The notes under the pieces are model-generated. The model saw only the letters and a program-made list of their open reading frames with translations, was not told where the DNA came from and ran no database searches. Positions 32,870-44,940 of a stretch of DNA of 64,000 bases are shown piece after piece. Both the position numbers and the translations under genes were made by a program. Each line of letters opens with the position of its first letter. Position 1 is the stretch's first letter. This stretch comes from Malachius bipustulatus. Taxonomy: Eukaryota; Arthropoda; Insecta; Coleoptera; Melyridae. The stretch spans positions 3,356,268 to 3,420,267 of the forward strand of contig OU342639.1 of the NCBI GenBank assembly GCA_910589415.1, in the 5' to 3' direction.

Positions 32870-34200
32870 TGTGAAGGATCGTGATCAATGCAGATGCAGA
32901 ATGGACAATAGAGGCATGCAGGAAAGAACAAGAGAAAGCTTGGAGACATTTTAAAATGGAAAGAAGAAAATGAGTCGAGACCAACTTGTTCAGAGGTTTC
33001 TCCACGTAGCCCAGAATTCCAATCTTTATGGTCATAATGGGAATTCCTGCAAATCGAAAATGATCTGCTAAAGAGACCCTAGGAGAGGGCCGACGGGCAG
33101 AAAATCGTCATGCAGTTGGTACCAAGGAGCAAAGTTCCGATGATTCTTGACGTGGTCCATTGTGGTACATTAGAAGCTCACTTCGGAGTGAACAAAACAC
33201 TAGCGAAAGTTAGAGAGAGGTTCCACTGAGTAAACTGCAAGGACGATGTCGAAGCGTGGTGCCGTAAGTGCGAGAAATGTCCTGCAACCAAAGGCCCAAG
33301 CAGAAGATGGACAGGTGCTATGAAGAAGGATAACTTCGGTGCCCCATTTGAGAGAATAGCTACAGAATGTAGCAGGTCCGTTTCCAATCAGCGACAGCAG
33401 CAACCGCTTTATCCTATTTGCCATGGACTATTTCAGCAAGTGGCCTGAAGCATATACGCCATACCGGAACAAGAAGCTGCTACAGTTGCCGGAGTCTTGC
33501 TGGATAATTTAATTAGCAGATGTGACATATCTTTAGAGTTGAATTCCGAGCAAGGACGAAACTTCGAATCGCAAGTTTACGCGGAGATGTGTAAACTGCT
33601 CGGGATAAACAAGAAAAGAACAACACTTCTCCACCCACAGTCTGACGGTATGGTGGAGCGATTTAATTGGACAATGGAGGAGCGTCTGTCGAAGGTGGTG
33701 ACCAACAATCAGAGAGACTGGGACCATTACCTACCTTTGTTACTGATGTCGTACAGAGCAGACTATACAGGGCAGACACCGGCCAAGGTTATATTCGGCA
33801 AAGAGATTCGGCCATGTGACTTGGTCTACGGTTCACCAAGCAGTCCACCATCCGAGATCACAAACTATATCGATGAATTGAGAAACTTCATCGCGAAAGT
33901 GCATTCCCTTGTCAGGAGGAAGTTCAAGTTGGCTAGCGACCGAATGAAGGCGAGGTACGACTAGAAGTCAAACTCCGGCGGCTTCACAGAAGGAGACAAA
34001 GTGTGGTTTTATAATCCAACTATAGGAAGAAGGGTTTGTCGCCCAAGTTTATGCCATCCTGGGAGGGGCCTTACACCATCGTCAAAAGGATAAGCGACGT
34101 AGTATATCGGATTCAGCGAAGCGGTGCCCCCATGTGAAAGACGAAGGTGGTTCACCTGAATCGTCTAGCACCCTACTATGAAGACAGCGAATAAGTTTCG
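32870..34200 (+). pseudogene. Ty3/Gypsy pol remnant (integrase), second copy
   Basis: Begins in the RT/RNase H-integrase connector (EWTIEACRKEQEKAWRHF, IENDLLKRP) and continues as integrase: HCGTLEAHFGVNKTLAKV, CRKCEKC (33262-33282), PFERIAT, DYFSKWPEAY, SEQGRNFES (33547-33573; the second catalytic Asp is Glu here), HPQSDGMVERFN with the catalytic Glu (33638-33673), KVIFGKEIRPCDLV. The frame is open from 33497 to a TAG at 33962. It shares the family of the 27-kb copy. Gag, protease and most of RT are absent and no 5' LTR is seen, so it is a truncated remnant. Confidence 0.85.
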
Positions 34201-34206
34201 AGCGGG

Positions 34207-34730
34207 GCGCTCGCAAATAGAACGGGGGACAGTATAACAAGGCATCACTCGCGAAATGATCTGGAACTGGATTCGTTTTTCTTATATTTGTTTACCTTTT
34301 TCTAAATTGTGGTCATCTCGACAATTCTACTAAAGAGTCTGCTAAATACCAGAATGGTTCCACATTACGCATGTTCGAGATTGTGTGGAGTTCTTCGTGA
34401 GCTATCAAACATTTCTAGACTCCACAGCCAACGGGTATAAAAGAAAAGCTGTCGGCACTCTAGTCAGTACCTAGTCGTATACTGAACGTGAATGAGAAAG
34501 TATCACAGAGTGAGGAAGACACAGAGTAGTCAATTGTAGCCAGTGGTAGTAATTAGTTGAAAGTGAATTGTGAAGTAGAAGACAGGGTAAAGTGACAAGT
34601 GGTGAAAGAGCATTAGTTGTGTAATATCTGTGTGGAAAGAGTACAGCTGATTATTTTAGATTTTGGAGAATAAAGAATTTTGCAAGACTTTAATTTGGTA
34701 TTTATAAGTGTGAGACCCGTAACAATATAT
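34207..34730 (+). repeat. Ty3/Gypsy 3' LTR, second copy
   Basis: Preceded by a purine-rich GAACGGGGGACAG, starts near TATAACAAGG and ends CGTAACA at ~34730. Same block order as 28004-28510 (ATTTCTAGACTCCACAGCCAACGGG, GCTGTCGGCACTCTAGTC). Confidence 0.7.
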
Positions 34731-35550
34731 AAATTATATAAAAAAAATAAAAAATATAAAAATAAATATAAAAAATTAAATTAAATATTAAATATTTATA
34801 CTTAATTTTTCAACAGTTTTGTGCACTTCTTCCTTTGTTGTCTACTTTTAACTTCTTCTATATGCTGTTTCTTTCTATTTCATTTACAAAAATTAGGTTA
34901 GGTATTACTAATCTGGTTGCTACGTTCCGTGATGTTTGAGTGATGATAGTTGGCAACTTACAATAATATTAATATTTAAAAATAATCTCATAAACTTATA
35001 ATCTTTCATCAACAAACTCATAAGTTACTATCAGTATGTATTTATTTTATAGGAAGGGATGCCTGCTGCTTAGGTATTTTTTTAATTTATAAATATATTA
35101 AAACAAATAAAAGCTATATTGTAATATTTTATTTTTCTGTCTCTGGGGTTTCAACACAAAGGACAAAGCATTTGGAATCATAGTAGATTTCCTTTCTTTA
35201 CAAGAATACTAGGATCTATTTTCATTGATAATAAACCAGTTTCCCCTTCAATTCAGAAGTTTTCACATAAACCTGTGCGAAGAAGGGACGTTCATAGCTT
35301 AGTAGGCAGTGTACAAACAAGCAGTCAGGAGGACAGAGGCGCCAATTTCGAGGGGATAGCTAGGGAGTGTTTCACATCTGAAATATTTCAAGAATTCACG
35401 AGAATTGTGTTCCGCTCTTATTTTGATACAAGAATATGTAGTAGCGTTGGCCTACCTATTGAGTTACTATTTCATATTTCTACTTACCTCATTGATTTAA
35501 AAAAAAAAAAACAGATCAGTTTCTATTTATTTTATTCCTTTGAGTATGTG
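34731..35550. other. Noncoding AT-rich stretch
   Basis: Starts with an A/T-only low-complexity run (34731-34800). A frame at 35275-35703 has no recognised domain and its end reads into a foldback arm. Confidence 0.3.
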
Positions 35551-35689
35551 ATTGGATTTTGTAGGAATGAGACGCTTTTTGCTCCCAAAATACAGTTTAT
35601 CAAGCTCTATGATTTAAGAGAAATCCTTTTAAAATCGCACTATAAATTAAGATTCTACAGGGTGTTTCAAGAACAAATGGGTCACACTG
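35551..35689 (+). mobile_element. Solo arm of the foldback element seen at 58744-59611
   Basis: GGATTTTGTAGGAATGAG, TTTTTGCTCCCAAAATA and GGTGTTTCAAGAACAAATGG match the right arm of the 58.7-kb element, ending GGGTCACACTG followed by TA. The left arm is missing here. Confidence 0.75.
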
Positions 35690-35703
35690 TATATGCAACG
35701 TAG

Positions 35704-36104
35704 CACAGTTAAATGGGTGTACTACTTCATACGCTGATGATACATGCATTGTTTTTAATGATGACACATGGGAAGGCGTGTATCAGAAAGCTGAGAAAGA
35801 TATATTGATTATAAAAAATTGGCTTGATGTAAATCAACTGAGTTTAAACGTAGAAAAAACAAAATTTATGACATTTTCACTGTCAACTGCCGATCAACCA
35901 CAAAAAAAGCAAACTAAAAATCCAGGGCTAAAAAATTGCTCGGAGAAATACTGTGGTTGTCTGGAAATTGCCAGAACAGACACGGTAAAGTACCTTGAGG
36001 TAATGGTGGACCAAAATTTGAGATGGGATCAGCATATCGCTTATCTGGCAGTTAGAATGAGAAGACTCGTTCATAAATTTCATCAGCTTAGAGACATACT
36101 ATTG
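35704..36104 (+). pseudogene. Non-LTR retrotransposon RT fragment, first part
   Basis: Encodes TSYADDTCIVF, the RT catalytic box (35726-35758), then LSLNVEKTKFMTFS and TVKYLEVMVDQNLRWDQHI, in one open frame until a 146-bp element interrupts it at 36105. Upstream RT motifs are absent. CR1/Jockey-type. Confidence 0.8.
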
Positions 36105-36250
36105 CCCGTATTCACAAACGATAATTTCGTAAATAATTACGTAATTAATTAAATGAGTGAGATGGAGATATGCAGTTTTTTTTGCAATAGAATGAGATGG
36201 GGATAATTGATTACGTAATTATTTAGGAAATTATCGTTTGTGAATACGGG
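36105..36250. mobile_element. 146-bp MITE with ~40-bp inverted repeats
   Basis: CCCGTATTCACAAACGATAA at the left is mirrored at the right, and the match extends through the ATTACGTAATTA segment. It sits inside the RT frame. Target duplication is not obvious (CTATTG left, CATATG right). Confidence 0.85.
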
Positions 36251-36510
36251 CATATGTTTGATACGCTTGCACAGTCAATTATTAAGTATTGGTGGTGACT
36301 CAAAACACGTTAATTAAGGCACTATTTAAAAAGACTCCAAGGTATATTCCACAGAGTTACTATACAGGGAGAAAAATATTTTACCAGTAAGAAGACTGTA
36401 CATGTATCAAGCTATTTTATGGGTCACCAAAAATTCCAATAAACTCACGAAACGGGCTCTTTCTTATACAACATACAACCAGGCAGATATATGACGAATT
36501 ATTATCACTC
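36251..36510 (+). pseudogene. Non-LTR retrotransposon RT fragment, second part
   Basis: Resumes as MFDTLAQSIIKY, then LYREKNILPVRRLYMYQAIL and KLTKRALSYTTYNQADI (36363-36490), the usual end of CR1/Jockey-type ORF2 proteins. Frames change. No clear tail. Confidence 0.7.
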
Positions 36511-36587
36511 CCGTTGTTAAGGAGATCGAAAAGGAAAAAGAATGAGAAAGTCGGAATAATTAAAATTCGACATGCTCAGATACCTAT

Positions 36588-37055
36588 TAGGGATGTTCTC
36601 AATACTCGTATTCGTAATTCGTATTCGCGTATATTCGTTATATTAGCAATATTCATATTCGTAATCGTATTCGTCAAAATTAATACGAATACTATACGAA
36701 TATTTAACATTAAAATAATTTCAATTTACAGTAATTTACTATAATAGTAATTGTCACTGTTTGAATTTCCTATTGTATTGATATCTTTTGGGCTTTAAGA
36801 TTTATTTTTTATAGAAAATATAAAACATTAAGTATTCATTTTGTGCGAGTTATGACAATTTCGGCACTAGCCAGGTAAGAAAGGCCCGAAGGCGCATACA
36901 AAAATGATGTTTGAAAGAGGTATAACTTATACTGACCAGATCTCTTTTCATTAACGCCTGTTATTGATATTATTCACTGAAGGTCATGTATTCGTATTCG
37001 TATATTAGCATTCTTATTCACGAATACGAACTTTTGTATATTCGGAATATCCCTA
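36588..37055. mobile_element. hAT-like MITE
   Basis: Starts TAGGGATG and ends ATCCCTA, with inner ATTCGTATTCG/CGAATACGAA inverted segments. The 8-bp flanks ATACCTAT and GTGCCTAT agree at six positions, fitting an aged 8-bp hAT duplication. No coding capacity. Confidence 0.65.
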
Positions 37056-37309
37056 GTGCCTATAGAAGAAGAGGGGTCATTAACTGTACCGTAATTAATG
37101 TCGTCAAATATGAGATAAAATCAGAATTTTATAAGAATATACATATATGTATCCAAGTCAAGTTAGCCACGCTTCGGCCATGCAACCACGCTTTCGACCA
37201 GGGAGAGGAACTTCGATTAATGTCGTTCAGCAAAAAAAAATTTCGTTATTGACGGCTTGAATGGAAAATATTTGTTTTTTTGTTGATAATACCTAATAAA
37301 TATTATTAT

Positions 37310-39060
37310 AACATTTCGGACCTTTTTCAGCGAATTTTCAGTAAAAAAACTTTGTTAACAAAATTACAGCAAAAATTACATTTTTCAGTTTTTCAGTTCA
37401 TGAAGTAGTGGCCGAAAGTGAGGTCTGTAATTATTTTAAAATTTCGGGCTTTTTTCGGCAAGATTTCTGCCAGATTTTTTTTTTCAGTTCATTAAAGTAG
37501 TGGCCAAAAGCGTGGCTGGCCATTACTATGGACTTTTAGACTTTTTTGAGCAAATTTACAACAAAAATTACATTTTTCAGTTCATGAAGTAGTGGCCGAA
37601 AGCGAGGTCTGTAATTGTTTTAAAATTTCGGGCTTTTTTCGGCAAGATTTCTGGCAGATTTTTTTTTTTTCAGTTCAATAAAGTAGTGGCCGAAAGCGTG
37701 GCTGGCCATTTATTATGGATTTTTGGACTTTTTTGAGCAAATTTACAACAGAAATTACATTTTTCAGTTCATGAAGTAGTGGCCGAAAGCGGGGTCTGTA
37801 ATTGTTTTAAAATTTCGGTCTTTTTTGGTCAAGATTTTTGCCTGATTTTTTTTTTAATTTATTTGGCTCTGGCCAATATTATAATTTTTGGACTTTTTTG
37901 AGCAAATTTACAACAGAAATTACATTTTTCAGTTCATGAAGTAGTGGCCGAAAGCGAGGTCTAATCTGTAATAGTTTTAAAAATTTCGGGCTTTTTTCGG
38001 CAAGATTTCTGCCAGATTTTTTTTTTTTCAGTTCATTAAAGTAGTGGCCAAAAGCGTGGCTGGCCATTACTATGGATTTTTAGACTTTTTTGAGCAAATT
38101 TACAACAAAAATTACATTTTTCAGTTCATGAAGTAGTGGCCGAAAGCGAGGTCTGTAATTGTTTTAAAATTTCGGGCTTTTTTCGGCAAGATTTCTGGCA
38201 GATTTTTTTTTTTTCAGTTCAATAAAGTAGTGGCCGAAAGCGTGGCTGGCCATTTATTATGGATTTTTGGACTTTTTTGAGCAAATTTACAACAGAAATT
38301 ACATTTTTCAGTTCATGAAGTAGTGACCGAAAGCGAGGTCTGTAATTGTTTTAAAATTTCGGTCTTTTTTCGTCAAGATTTTTGCCTGATTTTTTTTTCA
38401 ATTTATTTGGCTCTGGCCAATATTATAATTTTTGGACTTTTTTGAGCAAAATTACAGCAAAAATTACATTTTTCAGTTTATTTAAGTCGTGGTCGAAAGG
38501 CCAATATTTTAAAATTTCGGGCTTTTCTTTCAGCAATATTTCTGCCAGAATTTTTTTAGATTCTTAAGCCCGTGCCCGAAAACGTGCGGCTGGCCATTAT
38601 TATGAATTTTTTGTATTTTTGAGCAAAATTAAAGCAACAATTATTTTTTTAGTATCTCAAATCGTGACTGAAAGCGTGGCTGGGCGTTATTGTAGAATGT
38701 CGTACTTTTTTCAACAAATTTCAGCTTAAATGATTTTTTTAGGTTATTAACTCTGTGGCTGGTCATTATGATGAATTTTTTCTGAAATTCAGCAAAAATG
38801 ATTTTTTCCAATTTCTCAAGTTCATAGCTGAAAGCGTAGAATTTTTTTTAAGAAAATATCAGCAAAAATTATTTTTCGAAAGTGGAAGAAAGCGTGACTG
38901 GCTGGCTGTGGCGTTTCAATTATGATTTTTTTTTCAGTTTACGATAATTTTATAGCAAATCAAATATCTTTGATTAAAACAGTAAATAACGAAAAAAAAA
39001 GCTGAAAATCATTTGAAGTCCCACTCCCTGGCTGAGAGTGTGGTTGGCCGAAACGTGGCT
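37310..39060 (+). repeat. Satellite array with three-monomer higher-order period
   Basis: The segment ACATTTTTCAGTTCATGAAG recurs at about 37378, 37571, 37758, 37922, 38114, 38302 and 38467. The spacings are 192, 187, 164, 192, 188 and 165 bp, so units repeat as a trimer of ~544 bp. Each monomer carries AGTGGCCGAAAGCG and a CTGGCCATTATTATGGA-like block. Beyond ~38500 monomers are diverged and the period is lost. No coding role is evident. Confidence 0.85.
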
Positions 39061-40059
39061 AACGTGACTTGGGTCATATATGTACTTATATAGTAAATAT
39101 CGTCTCTTTTTAAATGAGTTAGAAGGAGGTTTGGCAGATAAAGAGCGAAAGAGAGAGGAAAAATATATCGTGATAATTATAATGAGGAGATTGCGATGAT
39201 GTGGTCGACTGGAACGTGGAACTGAGCTGAGTGAATTGAAAGACTCGATGCATTTAAACTCATTGCGGAAATCCCTAAAACGCGAACAGGCAAGGTTTCC
39301 TTCGCTGCATCTGCATGGGCGGTTTCGACGACGCAGCGATGTATTTTTTGCAGCCCTTTACAATTTAGTCACCAAGGAGTAAGTGGCACTAGCCGAGCCA
39401 TTAGTCCAGAAGCTGTCCGTTGCTGGCTCTAGCGGTCTAGTCTCCCTTCCGAAAAGCTGTGTCAGCAGTACGTTCCTGTGTCCGTTGATCTGCCCCTCTA
39501 CCCTCGACTTCGCTGATTCTCATGGTGCACAGCTGGTCATATCGAAGGCAGGTTCCTATTCACGCAAATCGGTCTCATAATACTGACAAAAATAATAATT
39601 TAAGAAATAAATTTACGTGTGCCAAATCCGTTTCCACCAACAACAACAACTATGCCCCTTACTTAACAAGTTAAATTAGATTTGATATATGGACTTCATT
39701 AATTCAACGTCATGGCAGAAACATAATAAATATCCCCAAAATTAATTGGAAAATTTATTCGAATCAAGTTTATTTTATTGTATGTACAAGCAGGGAAGTT
39801 CTTTCATCCAAACTCTCCGCTCAAGTAGAATTTAAGGCAAAAATAAAATATTTAAAAAAATTAGTATTTCATACAAAAGTTGCGAATCAGCAGACTTAAT
39901 TCGACTTTGTAACTTTTAAAATACAAAATGTCAATAAGTTGAGCGATGCTAACAAATGCTACTAGATATTTAATTATTGATAAGCGATGAAATTAAGTAA
40001 TTATGGACAAAGGGTATTTGGTAGTATGCCTAATGAAAAAATGGGATAAAGAATAAGGC
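39061..40059. other. Noncoding stretch with a GC-richer part (~39240-39600)
   Basis: No gene recognised. 39354-39380 shows a TTTTTTGCAG and a GAGTAAGT 25 bp apart, which could be a chance splice pair. Otherwise AT-rich. Confidence 0.25.
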
Positions 40060-40760
40060 GTACATATGAAGGGCGGTTGGAAGCACCTGCGGTCATGGCA
40101 AAAGCAACTGCAGGAAGCGGCGGCGGGCGATGATCCGCGGCTGCATAACAGGGAGAGAGTTTCGCCGCTACCGCCGCCGCCTCCTCCTCCGGTCACTGTC
40201 TCTTATTATTATTTCAGTTAAACATTCCTGCTGATGCCGGTTGCGCGCCCGCTTCTCGCTCGCTGCACGCTCAGCTCCGCACGAATACTAAATAAACATA
40301 AGTTTTAATTGAAGAATCTCGTTGTGTGTATCTGGAAGCGATGTGGACGGCGTCGCCCGCTCTCCATTTACCCGGCCGTCCCCGTCCCCGCCGCCGCCGC
40401 CACCGAGTTATTATTAGATCGCTACAAGCTGATGCAAATACAGATTATAAAGATCGGCCAGATGAAAAATGAGATACAGCATTCGCATTGTCTTATGTTA
40501 TGACAATGGCGGTTCCCGGAGCAACCGAGGCCAAATATTTGTCTTCCACCATAATGCCGCCACCGCCGCCGCCGCCGATACCGTCCCCGCTGTCGGTTGG
40601 CTGGCTCCTGATGCATGGCAGGTACCAGAGAGCGCGCTCCGGCGTGCATATTTATCATAACTATGCCTACTGTTTATACACCACCTACATTTACCCTCGC
40701 CTCGATTCGCATGCCGAAAGCCGTCGCCAGGCAATAATAATACAGGAACAGTTTATATGT
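40060..40760. promoter_or_regulatory. GC-rich island with CCG-repeat runs
   Basis: CG-rich and trinucleotide-rich (CCGCCGCCGCCTCCTCC near 40171; a second CCGCCGCC run near 40390 and a third near 40560), with AT-rich homeobox-site-like stretches between (TTATTATTA, TTTATCATAAC). Reading frames on both strands exist but none shows a domain. Likely a regulatory island or untranslated exon; inference. Confidence 0.3.
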
Positions 40761-40864
40761 CACTACAGGGTGTCATGCTGAATTGTCCAAAGATATTCTG
40801 CATTCTTGAACACGATTTCTAAGTCGGTATATAATTATAAGAATTTTTCCACTGTGGTAATTTT

Positions 40865-41044
40865 TGATTTCGAGAACTAGGTAATTCATTTGACCACATC
40901 AGATACATTTTAATTTAGGCATCATTCTTTATGTAATAGAAGAACACAAACATTCATGGCGAGACTAGGATTCGAACACACATGCTGGCAGTTCCAACGA
41001 ATTAAACGCGAGATTGGCTATACCGTTGGACAACCGAACGATCC
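40865..41044 (-). repeat. tRNA-derived SINE, best copy
   Basis: On the minus strand the tRNA-like head (GGTTGTCCAACGGTATAGCC) carries a B-box GTTCGAATCC (40977-40968), then CTAGTCTCGCCATGAATG and TTTGTGTTCTTCTATTAC, and further on CTAGTTCTCGAAATC. Two more copies are at 23.8 and 44.1 kb. Such elements are transcribed by RNA polymerase III and moved by a partner non-LTR element. Confidence 0.7.
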
Positions 41045-42191
41045 ATTTTGGAAGCAAAGGTAAAAATTAACCTAAAAACACATCAGAAGACGTACTAGTC
41101 CTTTTTTGTCAAATATTTCAATCTTTATAACAAACCTAATCAAAAATTATTATAATTGAAAAGGAAAGTGTTTTTTTAACTATTCAATAACCTCACGAAA
41201 TTTTTAAACAATTACCGCCTTCTCACCATTTTCATATGTTTATCATCGTGAAAGGACATATAAGTGAACTCTTCTATAATGAAATAATCGCCAATTTCAT
41301 TGTGACCTAACCCAACAGGCTGCTAACCCTCACTTTTCAATTAGCATAAAATGGACTACGTGCCATTTGCGCTAGAGGATATATACAGTCTCGCCTATAC
41401 TACTTAATATGTGATGGATATTGTGAAATTAAAGTATAAACTCAGAAGTCTTCATTGGAATAGCCAACAAGTAACATTTGTAAAAGTTCCCTTAATAAGT
41501 ATAGTGTCGGTATCGGGAGATGCCGGAACAAAATTAACATGCAGACAAAAAAAATTAATAAAACAATAAATTTGAAATTAGCAAATAGGGCTCTGGGATC
41601 TCGCCAATTAGAGCTAGGTTTATCATTCACAAATTTAGTAACAACAAACATATTGCAGTGTTGTTTGCCAATTATTGATCTTTTACGGAAAGGTGCTGTC
41701 CTGTTATATACATATAATAAAAACTTTAAAATAACGAACAAAACAAAAAGACTGTGATTCTGAATATGACCCTGCCACCCGGTATACATGAAGATAAGAG
41801 GACCGAGAGCGGAAATCCCTCCACGCCACCCCTTTCGTACCCCCCAGCGTGGCAGCCTAGTTACGTATGCACTTCTAAGCATCAAACCACGCGCCAATAA
41901 TATTAAAATTTGATTTTCACGCCCCAACTGACGTTTATTTTACCAAGCCAAAGACGTATATACCTACCCCTACCTAGCTGATCATCATTTTCTACTGGCT
42001 CGAAATATGCCACTGTGTATTAGGTATTTGTATTCCTACAGACCGACAAGAAACGTTCCATGTTTTTTATTTCAATTTTATTTACAGGAAAATTATAAAT
42101 CATTGAAATAACCAAAGCTTTATCAACATATTGGATCAAAACACTTCTCGGCCAGGCTTTGATTTCCAATTTTTGGAAATTAGGTCACCAA
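41045..42191. other. Noncoding stretch
   Basis: No supportable gene. The longest frame (minus, 41442-41927, ~161 codons) has a hydrophobic segment but no recognised domain and is probably chance. Confidence 0.3.
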
Positions 42192-42408
42192 CGGCCAATA
42201 TTATAAACGCTGGTTAAGTTAACTGGCAGATTTCTGTGGTCGTTTCTGGAGAAGATATAGACTATAGGTCGAAATTATTGCATTTTAATTACTCTTGGCA
42301 TAAGAGGGATTACAAAAATTTCAATAACAGTTATTCGAGGTCAATATTAGCTTCAAAATCGGGCACAGAAATCTGCCAGTTAACTTACAGCGTTTATAAT
42401 ATTGGCCG
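42192..42408. mobile_element. 217-bp MITE with ~45-bp inverted repeats
   Basis: CGGCCAATATTATAAACGCT at the left is mirrored at the right end, and the match goes on through AAGTTAACTGGCAGATTTCTG with one small indel. No coding capacity; flanking duplication unclear. Confidence 0.8.
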
Positions 42409-42819
42409 CTATTCTGTTAAGTATTTATTTGTTCTCCCGCAGGTACAGTTCAAAGTTACTGATCTCCAAAAGACTACTTTTAAACATCCACAACATATTC
42501 GAAATCAACGAAATGAAAAAAAAACTTTACGCAGATCATGCGGTCATAATATGAATCACTGAAAGCCTAAAACTTGATGAAATATAATTGCATGTTATTA
42601 AAGAAAATGCTCCAGTAATCGAGTTTACCAGAAAATTAAACGTCCAAAAGACACTCTTATTTCAATTCAATACACATACTGGAAAATGATAAAGTAAATT
42701 CACACACTTGCCATCAACCCTTCTTATGACATAGCTTTAACATAAACGCATTCAGTACAATCAAATCACCTCCAGGATTTCGGTGAAAGCGAATGGAATT
42801 CGGACGAATAATACGAGGA

Positions 42820-43490
42820 CTGAGAGAAGGGAGAGGTCCTTGGTTGCGAGAGCACAGAGGGTAATTCGGTGTCAAGGGCACGACAGAGCGCTTGAGCGCT
42901 TCTGGTTGTCCTGATCGTTGCGAAGGTCATTATTAGCAAATCCTGTCATCTCGTGCAGACACCAGGCCGAGTGAATGTACCCTAACGACAGACCTGAAGA
43001 TCTGGCGACGAATGCACCGCGATAAGTAATGCGTGACGAGTGTGCTGCACTTGGATAGTCCAGCTATCTGCTGGACTGTATTATAGTAGATACAAATGAG
43101 GCAGCTTTGGAATCATCATGGCATGGAGGGACCGGATAGGGATAGGGAGAGAGATATAGCTGATAGCTAGGAGGCGATACGGCGGGCAGTGGAACATCGG
43201 TCTGTGCTGATCAGGCAGGGAGAGGGTGGTTTGGCCGCGCCATAGGGCACGATCGGTCGTAAGACATCGGCAGTCACGGAGCGACCAGACGAGGGTGGAA
43301 AGTGACGATGCAGCAACGATTGCCGGCGGTTAAGCGGTCGGTCAGCGGTCGCCGATTCACCGGACGGGGACGGCTCAGGCCCGTTAACGTTGATTGCCGT
43401 CCTTCGTCACACGTCACCGCCCGAGATTACTGCCGTCTTACCATAACACTGCCTTCGCCTGGGAAAAAAGATAAAGAAAAAGAACCCCAA
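42820..43490. promoter_or_regulatory. GC-richer island
   Basis: Non-repetitive, CG-rich DNA, richest at 43180-43460. Short frames (e.g. 43302-43493) are Arg-rich and unrecognised. May be regulatory or an untranslated exon. Confidence 0.25.
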
Positions 43491-44099
43491 TAAAACAAGA
43501 GGGTTAGCTAACGCCACCGGAACAAAAACTCTAGAGATTTTCATCTGATTAATACCTGAAGGGAACGGCATCGGCAGTAAGTATCGTTCATCAATCGTTG
43601 CCCTTTCCAGTAGGTAGAGGTACCCATTCAGCAGACACAGAAGTTAACCTGTATCATTAAACGAGACCTGTTATCACGCTTTTGGGCACAGGTAAAAGGA
43701 TAAGATATAAAATGAACACAATACATACTACTTAGTTATGTCAAATGTACCCGTCAAATCATGTCAATCTATTGAAGAAATGTTAAATATTCATAACGAT
43801 AAGTATACCGCGTGTCCGTGTCGGGGTACTGGAGGTGAGCGGATCTTATAAGGAACTATTGATCCAAGAGCCTAAACAAACAAAAAATAGATATCAAAGA
43901 CCACCACAAATTCAATGAAAATATTTTGAAATTTCTGTTAAAACAATAGTTAAAAGTAAAAAAAAAAATTTTTCGACAGATTGCATAGAATAATTTTTTT
44001 TATCACACTCATAATTCCTTCGAAAAGAAAATTGTTACAAAACAAGTACATAAAAAAAGGTAAAAGTACGCAAGGAGGTTGCTATGGATCCCAAGGAAC
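43491..44099. other. Noncoding AT-rich stretch
   Basis: No gene or repeat boundary recognised. Confidence 0.3.
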
Positions 44100-44225
44100 C
44101 AAGCACGCAGAATATTGGTCGGTACAGTAACGTGCTTCCCAACTAAATCGCTGGCACTGCCACCGTATGGATTCAAATCTCAGTCTCGCCATCAATCTTT
44201 GTGTTCGTAGATTTAATAATTATTT
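44100..44225 (+). repeat. tRNA-derived SINE, diverged copy
   Basis: TGGATTCAAATCTCAGTCTCG at 44168-44188 matches the B-box region of the 40.9-kb copy, followed by CCATCAATCTTTGTGTTCGTAGA. The head is diverged. It ends just before an RT fragment. Confidence 0.6.
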
Positions 44226-44233
44226 GTGCAATG

Positions 44234-44940
44234 AAAAAAGCCTGGGAGTAATATTGGATGAGGAATTTTCATTCAAAGTGCCGTACGATCTGCATTTTCG
44301 AGGCTAAAATTGATATACAATACTTTTAATCAAAATACGAAACTTATTCTGTGCAATTTACTGGTAATGTCATCTTTCACACATTGTGCGTGGTATATGG
44401 GACCCTTTTTACGTTCTAGAGAACTCACACGAATCCATCGTCTGCAAAACTGCCGTGTTAGACTGGTATATGTATGTTGTTAGGAACTATCAGAGTATTT
44501 CTGAAAAATACGGAAAATGCTAGTTTTATATTAATAGCATAATGATCTCTATAGTATTTTTTTATAAAAAGTAGATGTGGATGAGACCGACTGCATAGCA
44601 TGTGCTTTTTCACTGTCGGCATTGCATTGACATCAACAGTTCATATTAGAGAACACCTACTTGGCCTGATTTTGTCAGAACTGGTCAAATCCAATTTCAC
44701 CGGAAACCGTCAATATAAGGATAATTATCTAAGCGTACGGTGGGGTGGCAGTTCGTTCTCGAGAACGCGCTCGAAAGGCTAAAAGAGGGGACCTAGGTAT
44801 CAGAGAGGGAATTTTCCCTCTCAGAAAAAAAATTACAAGCATTTATGTATTATTGTGGATCTTTTAAGAATTTATTGTGGGCCCTGCTAGGCTTCTTTTT
44901 GTATTTTGTTATTGAAATAAGTTGAGTAATTTTCATGTTA
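44234..44940 (+). pseudogene. Non-LTR retrotransposon ORF2 C-terminal fragment
   Basis: Pieces in changing frames match the RT thumb and C-terminus of CR1/Jockey-type elements: SLGVILDEEFSF (44240-44275), GPFLRSRELTRIHRLQNCRV (44400-44460), VRNYQSISEKYGK (44481-44519) and LGIREGIFPLRKK (44793-44831). Several stops. No tail identified. Confidence 0.6.

Noticed and set aside
25200..34730. An intact Ty3/Gypsy provirus with envelope
   Set aside because: Both copies lack protease/RT (and any envelope) and contain stops or frameshifts.
35275..35703. 142-codon plus-strand frame
   Set aside because: Its C-terminal third is foldback-arm sequence, so it is a chance chimera.
37310..39060. CRISPR array suggested by regular repeat spacing
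   Set aside because: The intervals are themselves repeated, units are ~165-192 bp, and the DNA is eukaryotic; it is a satellite.
41442..41927. 161-codon minus-strand frame with a hydrophobic segment
   Set aside because: No recognised domain, no conserved motif, sits in ordinary noncoding DNA; probably chance.
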